DNA from: Bacillus sp. RO3
GTDB lineage: Bacteria > Bacillota > Bacilli > Bacillales > Bacillaceae_B
Direction: 5' to 3'
NCBI RefSeq assembly: GCF_012911895.1
Contig: NZ_JAAXCV010000019.1
Span: 1 to 64,000 of the forward strand
DNA length: 64,000 bases
This document shows, piece after piece, positions 15,032 to 22,432 of this stretch (positions within the stretch are counted from its first letter, which is position 1; each line of letters starts with the position of its first letter). Position numbers and translations under genes: made by a program. The notes under the pieces are model-generated. The model searched no databases, was not told where the DNA came from, and worked only from the letters and a program-made list of their open reading frames with translations.

Positions 15032-16519
15032 TTATCCAGAATCCCTCTCCATAATTTTCTCGCCGACAAGCTGTCCGCTTAAGGTCACCATGGGCATTCC
15101 TCCTCCGGGGTTCACCGTCCCCCCGACAAAATAGAGATTGTCATAGCGTTCACTCTGTTTCGGATGCTTCAAGCCTTTATTCTTCTTACTGTCTGACACC
15201 GTCCCATAAATCGCACCACGGTCAGAACCATACGTGCGCCTGATATCTTCCGGTGTCCACATGTCCCTTGTGACAATGTTGTCACGCAAGCCATCGAGGC
15301 CCATTTTCTCCAATTTGATCAGGACCCGTTCAGCGAATTGTTCATAGTCCTTTTGCGTATACGGATTCTCATCCCGGATAAACGGAATATGAGGCAGCAC
15401 CTTGATATTTTCATGTCCTTCAGGGGCCTGTGTCGGATCGGTCTTATTGACATTGACGAGATAAATGACCGGATCATCCGGCAGTTCATGGCGGTGGAAG
15501 ATCGAGTCCATTTGCTCCTTCATATTTTCGGCGAAAAAGAAATTATGATGGCGCAGCTGCGGATAGCTCTTCTTCACACCGAGATGCATGACGAGACCGG
15601 AACTCGCCGGTTCGAATTTCTTTTTTAATGTATGGATATAATCGCTGTCTTCCTCCAGTAATCGCTCGTACACCGGGATGACTTCCATATTGGAAACATA
15701 ATGATCCGCCGTCACCCGTGTCCCGTCTTCTAAAAGGGCTCCGGTAATGTCGCCATCCTTCTTTTCAAGTTTGACGATCTGCTGTCCTAGGTGGAAGGTC
15801 ACCCCCACTTCTTCCGCCAGCTTCACAAGACCGTCCCCGAGCTTATGCAACCCGCCGGGAACGTACCATGCTCCCTGGTCATGCTGCATGTAGATCATCA
15901 TATTCATTACGGCCGGCGCATCGTAAGGGGACGAACCCACATACTTGATAAAATAGGAGAGCATATCGCGAAACTGCTCATGACTGATCCGCTTATCGAG
16001 GGATTTATGCACTGTGGACATCAGGTCAATGTTCTTCAAGACACTGAACAGTCCCGCCTGCTTGACGATCCCTCCTGCCGTATCCGCTCCTTTAAATAAG
16101 GTTTTATCCGTCATATCATAATGAGTCTTCGAATGCTCCAGAAGACGTTGATATTCACGAATGTCCTTTTCACTGAGAGAGTGGTTCTTCTCTCGCATGT
16201 CGTTCACATCTTCATACAAGTCTATGACATTTCCATCAGGGAAGAAGGAACGCCATTGATGATCCAGCCTTTCAATCTGGACATAATCCTTCATGGACTT
16301 TCCGCTGGCCGCAAACAATTTCTCAAAGATCTGGGGCATGGTCAAAATGGACGGGCCAAGATCAAACCCAAAGCCGTCTTTTTCCAGCCGGTTCAACTTC
16401 CCTCCAATGTGATCGTTTTTTTCATATAAGGAGACATCGTATCCCGCCTGTGCCAGTGTAATGGCCGCCGACACCCCGCCGAGTCCGCCTCCAATGATCA
16501 GTACTGTTTTATTTTTCAA
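15032..16519 (-). CDS. crtP: 4,4'-diaponeurosporene oxygenase (CrtP-like)
   Basis: FAD-dependent carotenoid oxygenase of 495 residues. It has the dinucleotide motif IIGGGLGGVSAA, then HIGGKLNRLEKDGFGFDLGP, YFIKYVGSSPYDAPAV, EPASSGLVMHLGV and the C-terminal NPGGGMPMVTLSGQ, all close to Staphylococcus CrtP (CrtNb of Bacillus) and distinguishing it from the desaturase CrtN. It oxidises the terminal methyl of diaponeurosporene. The start is TTG with AGGAGG eleven bases upstream, a little far, so expression may be low. It is the first gene of the operon. Confidence 0.9.
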   Translation of the reverse strand: MKNKTVLIIGGGLGGVSAAITLAQAGYDVSLYEKNDHIGGKLNRLEKDGFGFDLGPSILTMPQIFEKLFAASGKSMKDYVQIERLDHQWRSFFPDGNVIDLYEDVNDMREKNHSLSEKDIREYQRLLEHSKTHYDMTDKTLFKGADTAGGIVKQAGLFSVLKNIDLMSTVHKSLDKRISHEQFRDMLSYFIKYVGSSPYDAPAVMNMMIYMQHDQGAWYVPGGLHKLGDGLVKLAEEVGVTFHLGQQIVKLEKKDGDITGALLEDGTRVTADHYVSNMEVIPVYERLLEEDSDYIHTLKKKFEPASSGLVMHLGVKKSYPQLRHHNFFFAENMKEQMDSIFHRHELPDDPVIYLVNVNKTDPTQAPEGHENIKVLPHIPFIRDENPYTQKDYEQFAERVLIKLEKMGLDGLRDNIVTRDMWTPEDIRRTYGSDRGAIYGTVSDSKKNKGLKHPKQSERYDNLYFVGGTVNPGGGMPMVTLSGQLVGEKIMERDSG

Positions 16520-17043
16520 TGGTTATCGTTCCTCCTGTTCCGAAATCTTGTTTGGGGTATGTATGGTTATCTAAGACACTTTCAATATCCGCTTGGCCTT
16601 GTGCCAGTGCTTTTTTCCAATATATCAAGTCTGTATCCTTTGCCCTTTTCTTATACCCTCATTTCATGTAATAAAAAACGTGGAATGTGGTTGGGGCAGG
16701 GTTCGATGTGGATGGCTTCCTTTTCAGGCCGTTTGGCAGCATGTGAAAATCTCATATGATCAGGGAAGGATTTTTAGGTTTTCTATTATCTAGTATTCCA
16801 TGTGAAAGTGGCATAACCCTTCTTGATAGGTGTACCGAAGGAAGCACGGGGACGGTTTTCCTGCTCCTTAAATAAGCCCACACTCCTCACCTCCTAACCC
16901 TCTCAAGCCACAAAAAAGCACCCCATAAAAGGGTGCTTTAATATTTAATGATCAAGGGCAGGAGTTTATCCCATTAACATTTCTTTCTCAACAGAGTTCG
17001 TACAAGCTATTTCAAGATAAATATATGTAATCATGATTATGTT
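16520..17043. other. Upstream region of crtP, no gene seen
   Basis: About 520 bases with no supported gene. It holds the crtP ribosome binding site, a palindromic-repeat relic at 16840-16866 (GAAGCACGGGGACGG...) and a hairpin terminator at 16912-16942. The crtP promoter could not be placed with confidence. Confidence 0.5.
16912..16942. terminator. Hairpin terminator
   Basis: AAAGCACCC pairs with GGGTGCTTT, with a run of A before and AT-rich sequence after, giving a good T-run on the minus strand. Confidence 0.65.
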
Positions 17044-17091
17044 CTAAAGGGAGGTATCTCACCTTTAGTAGAGTGAGGTATTCCCTTTAAA
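17044..17091 (-). terminator. Terminator downstream of the 49-residue protein
   Basis: TAAAGGGA...CTCAC pairs with GTGAGGTATTCCCTTTA with a small bulge, about ten bases past the stop at 17102. The stem is long but the T-run is weak. Confidence 0.5.
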
Positions 17092-17101
17092 TGATAAACA
17101 C

Positions 17102-17251
17102 CTACTTACGCAAACCCCTATTCCTTCGTGCTGCGAAAATTAACATAAACCCTATGAGCATGCCCCCTCCAACTGCCAAGAGTAGAGTCCACGGTTCTCC
17201 GATGATAAAAGAACTATTATGAAAGTCAAATTGAGCAGATTGTAAAAGCAT
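17102..17251 (-). CDS. Small membrane protein, 49 residues
   Basis: ATG at 17251 is preceded by AGGAGGG with six-base spacing, an excellent site. The product has one transmembrane segment (TLLLAVGGGMLIGFMLIFAA) followed by a basic tail (RRNRGLRK), so the N-terminus should face outside. It is 18 bases downstream of the 17270-17659 membrane gene on the same strand, indicating cotranscription. The size and layout recall peptide-associated membrane proteins, but the family is unknown. Confidence 0.7.
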   Translation of the reverse strand: MLLQSAQFDFHNSSFIIGEPWTLLLAVGGGMLIGFMLIFAARRNRGLRK

Positions 17252-17269
17252 GAAGATCCCTCCTGTACA

Positions 17270-17659
17270 TTACTTCAAAAGTAACCCTTTAATATAAAAA
17301 TAATAAGCGGTAAACGTCAGTAAAATTTGGACGATCAGAATCAGTATCGTATCGAACACATGTAAAAAATTTTTCTGTTCCACAATAAAGAGAGCCACTA
17401 TAAATAGAAAGAGTACGATCATGGAAGATATATATATTTGAGCGTATGTAGAGCCCTTTTTTGAAAAATAGGCAAAGATAAAAGGGTAAATAAGGGCTGA
17501 AAGAAGCTTGGCAAATATAAAACAAACAACAAAAATCATTATGAGTAATAGAAAATTGCTAATAAAGCCAAATCCGCTTTCCATCACTCCTTGTACAACA
17601 TAAGGAATGATTAATAAAGACATAAGTAAGAGCGTTAGCTCATTGGTTGATTTTCTCAC
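17270..17659 (-). CDS. Four-helix membrane protein
   Basis: Protein of 129 residues, almost entirely hydrophobic, with about four membrane segments (around LLLMSLLIIPYVV, SNFLLLIMIFVVCFIFAKLL, YISSMIVLFLFIVALFIV and FDTILILIVQILLTFTAYYF). It lies between the 165-residue protein gene and the 49-residue gene on the same strand, though a GC hairpin at 17687-17703 separates it from the former. An immunity or accessory role for a secreted peptide is possible but not shown. Confidence 0.65.
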   Translation of the reverse strand: MRKSTNELTLLLMSLLIIPYVVQGVMESGFGFISNFLLLIMIFVVCFIFAKLLSALIYPFIFAYFSKKGSTYAQIYISSMIVLFLFIVALFIVEQKNFLHVFDTILILIVQILLTFTAYYFYIKGLLLK

Positions 17660-17686
17660 AGTTCGATCACTCTCTTTAAATAAAAG

Positions 17687-17703
17687 AAAAGGGGAACCCC
17701 CCT
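17687..17703 (-). terminator. Short GC hairpin with T-run
   Basis: On the minus strand GGGG-TT-CCCC is followed by TTTTCTTTTATTT, just after the stop of the 17716-18213 gene. Confidence 0.5.
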
Positions 17704-17715
17704 CCTCTTCGTGTT

Positions 17716-18213
17716 TTATGGTGTATAAATCACGTCTGCCGGTGATGGGACGACAGTCTTTCCTCCATCATGGATAGTAGCTACCGCTTGAAGCTTCCCG
17801 CCATATCCATAATGTCTAGTACTATAAGTCCCGATGGAAGTAACTCCTATTCTTGCTGATCTCTGCTCCCATTCATCACTGCCTGTCAGGACGTAGCTCC
17901 CTGGAGCACCCGATACATTCGAATAAGAAAATACTGTTCCGAATACCAGATCTAGAGGATCCAGACCGATAGTAGATAAGAACAATTCAGCATTAAAATA
18001 ACTTGAAGTATGACTTGGATTTCTAAAGTATATAGAACCAATATTGGCAATCGCCATGTTCGCTTTTACATTCGCATCATCATTGAACTCCACTAATGAA
18101 CCAGCGTCTTCCAATCCCAGTTCTACCAGTATTTCATTAAGGTTCACGATATAATCTGGATTTTCAGCTATCTTATGATCAATGTACTCATTAATCTGCA
18201 TGTATTCACTCAC
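17716..18213 (-). CDS. Hypothetical protein, 165 residues, start uncertain
   Basis: The frame opens with GTG at 18213 or ATG at 18201 without a good ribosome binding site, so the gene may be truncated at its 5' end. The product has an acidic N-terminal helix region (INEYIDHKIAENPDY) and a Gly/Ser/Tyr-rich, strand-prone C-terminal half (VFSYSNVSGAPGSYVLTG, GTYSTRHYGYGGKLQAVA). No signal peptide is visible, although the C-terminal composition is typical of secreted Bacillus proteins. The family is unknown. Confidence 0.5.
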   Translation of the reverse strand: MSEYMQINEYIDHKIAENPDYIVNLNEILVELGLEDAGSLVEFNDDANVKANMAIANIGSIYFRNPSHTSSYFNAELFLSTIGLDPLDLVFGTVFSYSNVSGAPGSYVLTGSDEWEQRSARIGVTSIGTYSTRHYGYGGKLQAVATIHDGGKTVVPSPADVIYTP

Positions 18214-18395
18214 AATATTGTAATTTAATGGTAACAGAAGATTTTTGGAAGTTTAATAGTCATTTTAACTCAGTTTTCAAACAGGGACAGATCTAATTGC
18301 TTTCTGGAGAGTTCATTGTATTCAAATCTCGAATTACCAATAAATAGAATTTGATATTCTACAAGTAATCATTTATTTCAATTGCATATAATTCA

Positions 18396-18692
18396 TTAGA
18401 ATTCTTTAACTGTCATTGTAATCCAACTCCCCCCACTAACCCTCTCCCTCCCAATCAATCCCCCAGCCTCCACCACACCCAGCATATCCATCATCACCGC
18501 AAATTGCACTTCATACCCTGATAAAACCCCTGCTTCCTTACACCCCTCCCACATCTCCCTATAGCTGATGAATGCATACCCATCCTCCCGTCTGGATCGG
18601 TCGTGATCCAAGAGCCCCAATACCACCCCATACACCTTCAAACTATCAATCTGAAACTCTGACACGTTCTTCGCATACTCTGTCACCAACAT
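18396..18692 (-). CDS. Hypothetical protein of the phage replication module
   Basis: About 98 residues from ATG 18692, preceded by GGGGAGGG. The product (LVTEYAKNVSEFQIDSL..., FISYREMWEGCKEAGVL) looks like a small winged-helix-type protein but no family was recognised. It is the last gene on the minus strand after the DnaB-like helicase, separated by a palindromic repeat, so it probably came with the same phage-like module. Confidence 0.55.
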   Translation of the reverse strand: MLVTEYAKNVSEFQIDSLKVYGVVLGLLDHDRSRREDGYAFISYREMWEGCKEAGVLSGYEVQFAVMMDMLGVVEAGGLIGRERVSGGSWITMTVKEF

Positions 18693-18740
18693 CCCAGTCC
18701 CTCCCCTTTTCATCGTCTAACACTGAACCTTTCCCTTGGC

Positions 18741-19652
18741 TCATCTTCCATTGCGGGACAACGTACCTGTCCCCAATGTCCCACTACTCCGAAATCGCCC
18801 AAACTCCCTCACAAACTCCAGCTTCACTGTCCCAACCGGTCCATTCCGGTTCTTGGCAATCTTCACTTCTACCTCCTGCCCGTTCTTGGAATCGGGATAG
18901 TAATAGTCATCCCGGTACAGAAACAACACCACATCCGCATCCTGTTCGATGTTCCCTGAGTCACGGAGATCCGACAGCCTCGGCCGTTTATCATCCCTGG
19001 ACTCGACTCCCCGCGATAACTGGGACAACAGAATAACCGGAATTCCAAACTCCTTCGCCATCCCCTTCAGCTGCTTCGTAATATGCCCGATGGCAAGGTC
19101 ATGGCGGTCAAACCGCTCCTTCACCGTGATCAGCTGCAGGTAATCAATCACCACGAGAAACGGCTCCGTCGGGTATTCCCGCTTCAGATTCATGATCCGC
19201 TGTCTGATCTCGGGCAGGGTGATCATCCCATTCTGAGACAGTTCGAGCTTCGCTTTATACACGGCGTTCATCGCTCCGTGCATCCTCACCATCTCTTCCT
19301 TGTTCAGGTATTTATAGGGATTCTGCCATTTCATCATGTTAATATCCGTCAAACTTGAAAGTAGTCTCTGCATGATTTGCCTCGAGCTCATTTCAAGGGA
19401 AAACACCATGCTCACCCCCTTCTCCCTCGTGCATTCCCATGCAAGCTGGATGGCAAAGGCGGTCTTCCCCATGGAGGGTCTTGCCGCTAAGATGATGAGC
19501 TCCCCTTCCTTCCACCCTCCCGTCAGGGCATTCAGACTCTCGAATCCCGTCGAGACAACAGGAAGTCCGTCCCTCTCCATGTAAAGAGATTCATAGAGAT
19601 CCATGATGATCTCGTCCTTTGTTTCTTCTTCTCTTATCGTGTTCGTATGCAT
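18741..19652 (-). CDS. DnaB-like replicative helicase, phage type
   Basis: RecA-fold replicative helicase of at least 303 residues. Walker A is AARPSMGKTAFA, Walker B is VVIDYLQLI, followed by ILLSQLSRGVESR and the arginine-finger region KIAKNRNGPVG, all typical of DnaB/G40P C-terminal domains. The coding frame is clearly open and protein-like upstream of the first ATG to about 19754 (YEEIVLKYYELSLIKNSAHH...), but no usual start codon is available there. The N-terminal collar domain is short. The C-terminus (GTLGTGTLSRNGR) is encoded by a dispersed palindrome. It follows loader and organizer genes as in phage SPP1. Confidence 0.85.
   Translation of the reverse strand: MHTNTIREEETKDEIIMDLYESLYMERDGLPVVSTGFESLNALTGGWKEGELIILAARPSMGKTAFAIQLAWECTREKGVSMVFSLEMSSRQIMQRLLSSLTDINMMKWQNPYKYLNKEEMVRMHGAMNAVYKAKLELSQNGMITLPEIRQRIMNLKREYPTEPFLVVIDYLQLITVKERFDRHDLAIGHITKQLKGMAKEFGIPVILLSQLSRGVESRDDKRPRLSDLRDSGNIEQDADVVLFLYRDDYYYPDSKNGQEVEVKIAKNRNGPVGTVKLEFVREFGRFRSSGTLGTGTLSRNGR
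18755..18773. repeat. Short dispersed palindrome inside the dnaB-like 3' end
   Basis: GGGACA-ACGTACC-TGTCCC is nearly identical to 9864-9882. It overlaps the last codons of the helicase gene, so it replaced or extended the native C-terminus. Confidence 0.7.
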
Positions 19653-19764
19653 GTCGATGAGTGCTTTGTACAGGTCCTGTGCCGATTCCGGGGTATAGTC
19701 GTTCAGGAAGTGATGGGCCGAATTCTTGATAAGGCTCAGCTCGTAATACTTTAGGACAATCTCC

Positions 19765-20001
19765 TCATACTGCCATGGTTTCTAGTATTGCCGTTTCCTC
19801 CACCGGCGGTTCATACAGATCAGAAATCTTCGGTAGGTGCGGACTCTCTTTAATATGGGCTTCGATCCGCCTCTTCACCACGTGATAATCACAGTTCTTC
19901 AGGTGCTGAAACCAGATATTCGCCGTCTCACGAGTGAGCAGCCGCTGAGGATAAGCTCCCTGGATCATCTTCAACAGCTCCCCGAACTCATCAATCGTCA
20001 T
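19765..20001 (-). CDS. G39P-like replicative helicase loader/inhibitor
   Basis: Protein of 78 residues. The pattern LLKMIQGAYPQRLLTRETAN, then WFQHLKNCDYHVVKRRIEAH and SPHLPKISDLY matches the SPP1 G39P family (Inhibitor_G39P), which binds the G40P helicase and hands it to the origin-bound organizer. Its ATG overlaps the stop of the organizer gene by four bases (ATGA), so translation is coupled. The disordered C-terminal tail (VEETAILETMAV) is where G39P normally contacts the helicase. Confidence 0.85.
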   Translation of the reverse strand: MTIDEFGELLKMIQGAYPQRLLTRETANIWFQHLKNCDYHVVKRRIEAHIKESPHLPKISDLYEPPVEETAILETMAV

Positions 20002-20840
20002 GCCTCCGAAATCTCCTCAAGCCCATCCAGCAGGTCATCGATGTGCTGCATGGATTCCCGAGGAGAAATGTACGCCTCAAGGGCCTTCTCCAAATACCGC
20101 GGGCTGTTGATCGTCAGCTTCGGATTGATGCTCTCCTGCTTGTCAAACTGTTCATCCATGAACACAATCAGCTCCTCCGTCGACAACTCGCTTAAGCTGA
20201 TCCGCTCCATCGCTACATAATCCATCGGCGTCAACAGAAACCCTCGTCCCCTCCTGCCGACGAAATGTCCGATCAGCGCCTGCAGCCTCTCTACATCTTT
20301 AGTGCCGTTAAGGTTGGTGGTGTTCTCTATCTCTTCGTTCTCTAAGTTCTTAAGTCTGTTTGCAGGTTCTTTCCAGACCCGATTCACATCCTTTCCGCCG
20401 CACGAAGACACGCCGGAACCAGCCCCATCATCAGGCTGATCACCACCGGAATCATCACTCCCATCCTCTTCCCCAGACATCCCCATCCAACTCAAATACT
20501 CCCCGCAAGTGAAATCCTTCGTCGGCCTGAGAGTAAACACGTACCCATGCTGAAACTTCTCCGCCTTCAACCAGCCACACTCCTCCAACCGCTTAATCGA
20601 ACGCTGAATCCGCGAATTTGAATACTCATCGATCTTCTTTCCATTGTAAAACCACAGATCCTCCCGCAGCTTCCGAAGCGAGCGGATATACTGCCTCTCC
20701 CCAAGGACCACACCCCCAACCTGAACCCCGCCCTGATACGTGGCATTCAACAGAATCCACACATACAAACGAAGATCCTCCGTGTGATGAAACGTCTCCA
20801 GATCCAAAATTTCCTGCTCCAACTTTCTCCATCCATTCAT
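19998..20840 (-). CDS. Phage replisome organizer (G38P / DnaD-like)
   Basis: About 280 residues. The N-terminal winged-helix region (LRLYVWILLNATYQGGVQVG, QRSIKRLEECGWLKAEKF) matches phage replisome organizers, which bind the origin. The middle is a Gly/Ser/Asp-rich linker (about residues 120-155), and the C-terminal part is helical. The start is ATG 20840 with AGGAG eight bases upstream. In SPP1 the origin lies within the organizer gene; no clear iterons were seen here. The gene is first in the module and is preceded by operator-like palindromes. Confidence 0.8.
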   Translation of the reverse strand: MNGWRKLEQEILDLETFHHTEDLRLYVWILLNATYQGGVQVGGVVLGERQYIRSLRKLREDLWFYNGKKIDEYSNSRIQRSIKRLEECGWLKAEKFQHGYVFTLRPTKDFTCGEYLSWMGMSGEEDGSDDSGGDQPDDGAGSGVSSCGGKDVNRVWKEPANRLKNLENEEIENTTNLNGTKDVERLQALIGHFVGRRGRGFLLTPMDYVAMERISLSELSTEELIVFMDEQFDKQESINPKLTINSPRYLEKALEAYISPRESMQHIDDLLDGLEEISEA

Positions 20841-20870
20841 CTTTATCACTCCTGATTCGTTTTGGTTTCA

Positions 20871-20910
20871 CCCTTTATATAAGGGGATAGGAATGAAAGG
20901 GACACCCTTT
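20871..20910. promoter_or_regulatory. Operator-like palindromes upstream of the replication module
   Basis: CCCTT-TATAT-AAGGG at 20871-20885 and AAAGGG-ACA-CCCTTT at 20896-20910 share the half-site CCCTT/AAGGG. They lie 30-70 bases before the organizer start and overlap a TATATAA stretch that could be a -10 region, so repressor binding is likely. Confidence 0.5.
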
Positions 20911-20927
20911 GGATACTTTTTTATAAA

Positions 20928-20955
20928 AAAACATTCGGGTGGGGTCCGAATGTTT
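20928..20955 (-). terminator. Hairpin terminator
   Basis: AAACATTCGG pairs with TCCGAATGTTT and on the minus strand is followed by seven T residues. It isolates the replication module from upstream transcription. Confidence 0.7.
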
Positions 20956-20959
20956 AAAG

Positions 20960-21430
20960 GCGAGTATATGAAATTGTTAAAACGCAGAACTAAATTTATA
21001 TCAAGCTTTCTGATGAAGGATATTATTAGCTCATCATCATAAATTTATTTTTTTGGAAATTTCACTTCTTTTAACTCATTGGAATGATGGGTGTGATCTT
21101 TACAGTTTTATTTCTGCCTTGAATAACATCAGCTCCATTTTGGGGTACAGTGCCTATTATAACGAGAATATTATGTGGTTTATGTACGTAAGGATTTTGA
21201 AAAGGAGATTGGAATATTGGATAATAGCTTAATGAGGAAAACACCTCCTACCAGAATCATGCTGTGGCCTGTGTTCACATCATATGTTCTGATGCCTTTT
21301 CGATAAAGAAATTGATTGTGATCCCTATTATGACCTACATATGCTGAAGAGAAAACGACCTGTCGAACGATTGCAACACAGGCTAGATGTATTGGTACTT
21401 GGAGAATTAATTAATAGGAATAATTTTCAA
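20960..21430. other. Gene-poor region with coding relics
   Basis: No intact gene was found. A minus-strand frame (21071-21244) reads HNILVIIGTVPQNGADVIQG with a possible GTG start, and a plus-strand frame (21341-21442) reads LKRKRPVERLQHRLDVLVLG but runs into a terminator. Both look like fragments of former genes at the junction between the phage module and the defence island. Confidence 0.4.
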
Positions 21431-21431
21431 A

Positions 21432-21471
21432 AATCAATCTAAGCCAGGCATCCCACTGGCTTAGATTGATT
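21432..21471 (-). terminator. Terminator of the Z1-DUF4420 operon
   Basis: Perfect 15-base arms (AATCAATCTAAGCCA and its complement) surround GGCATCCCAC and are followed on the minus strand by TTTTTGAAAATT, 47 bases past the DUF4420 stop. Confidence 0.8.
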
Positions 21472-21517
21472 CCAATAAGATCTAGTTCGGAAGAACCGAT
21501 AATACCCATTAGACTAA

Positions 21518-22432
21518 CTAACTGATGTTTTTCTCTATCTCAATGTGTTCAATTAAATGTTCACTAAGAACCATTAATGGTAATTTGTATGTTAACTCCA
21601 TTGGCCCACTAACAATCGGCTGACGCGGAAATCCTTCTTGAACCGAATATACGTCTTCTGTTAAAAGCATGAACCGATGGCTAGTTTCTTCAGAAGGCAA
21701 TTCTCCCACATAGGATAGCAAATCATAAAATTCATGTAACTCATCCACTGACAATAATGGTGTAATTTGATCAATCAAATCATATAAAGATTCACCTTTG
21801 TCGTGCTCAATGAAGTGTAATACAGATAAAAACAGTTCACCATAATAATGAAGTTGCTCCACTCCATTTATTTTAATTACTTCCTTTGAGGTGACTAGAC
21901 GAGATTTCACTTCTCGATGATAGCTTTCACAATGAAAATCATGATGGTCTCCGTATGGTCCCCTCCAACAGGAAAGGTATTTACCTTCTTGCAGGTATTT
22001 TAAAAGCGTTTTCAATTCACCAAGGAGCCCAAGCTGTTTTTCCTTGCCCATAACCTCATCAGAATTACTCCGATAATAAGAAACCCAGCGCAACAACTGA
22101 TGAAGCAGCCATACCACATACCTTTCTTCCTGATAATCTTCAAATAGGGTTCGATTATTGGGTTGTAAAAGATCTGCTGCTAGACTAAGCAACAGATCAC
22201 TGTCCTGATAGGAAGACATAAGCGTGAAAGTATGAATGTCGATTTTAGATTTTATCCCTTTACAAGATATAACAGGAAATTTGTATTCCTTTCCGAACGT
22301 AAATTGGATAAAAACATAGGTGGCTCCATCGCCTATCAAAACATGGACAGGTACGCCGGGAATCTTCCGGTAATAAATACGGCGCCCATCTCCTTTTACC
22401 TCATCCAGTAGATGACTCAGTTCCATTTTCAT
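21518..22432 (-). CDS. DUF4420 PD-(D/E)XK nuclease-like protein
   Basis: Protein of 304 residues. The central GLLGELKTLLKYLQEGKYLS, a YGDHHDFHCESYHREVKSRL region with candidate catalytic Asp, Glu and Lys, and VEQLHYYGELFLSV are characteristic of DUF4420, a PD-(D/E)XK family found in restriction-type islands beside Z1 proteins. GGAAGGA lies eight bases before its ATG, which overlaps the Z1 gene by 32 bases, so the two are coupled. The likely role is DNA cleavage together with the Z1 ATPase. Confidence 0.85.
   Translation of the reverse strand: MKMELSHLLDEVKGDGRRIYYRKIPGVPVHVLIGDGATYVFIQFTFGKEYKFPVISCKGIKSKIDIHTFTLMSSYQDSDLLLSLAADLLQPNNRTLFEDYQEERYVVWLLHQLLRWVSYYRSNSDEVMGKEKQLGLLGELKTLLKYLQEGKYLSCWRGPYGDHHDFHCESYHREVKSRLVTSKEVIKINGVEQLHYYGELFLSVLHFIEHDKGESLYDLIDQITPLLSVDELHEFYDLLSYVGELPSEETSHRFMLLTEDVYSVQEGFPRQPIVSGPMELTYKLPLMVLSEHLIEHIEIEKNIS

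Noticed and set aside
15338..16429. Several plus-strand ORFs of about 100 codons
   Set aside because: All are antisense shadows of crtP, whose own frame has complete family motifs.
18396..20849. Complete prophage
   Set aside because: Only replication genes are present; no integrase, terminase, capsid, tail or lysis genes occur in the flanks.
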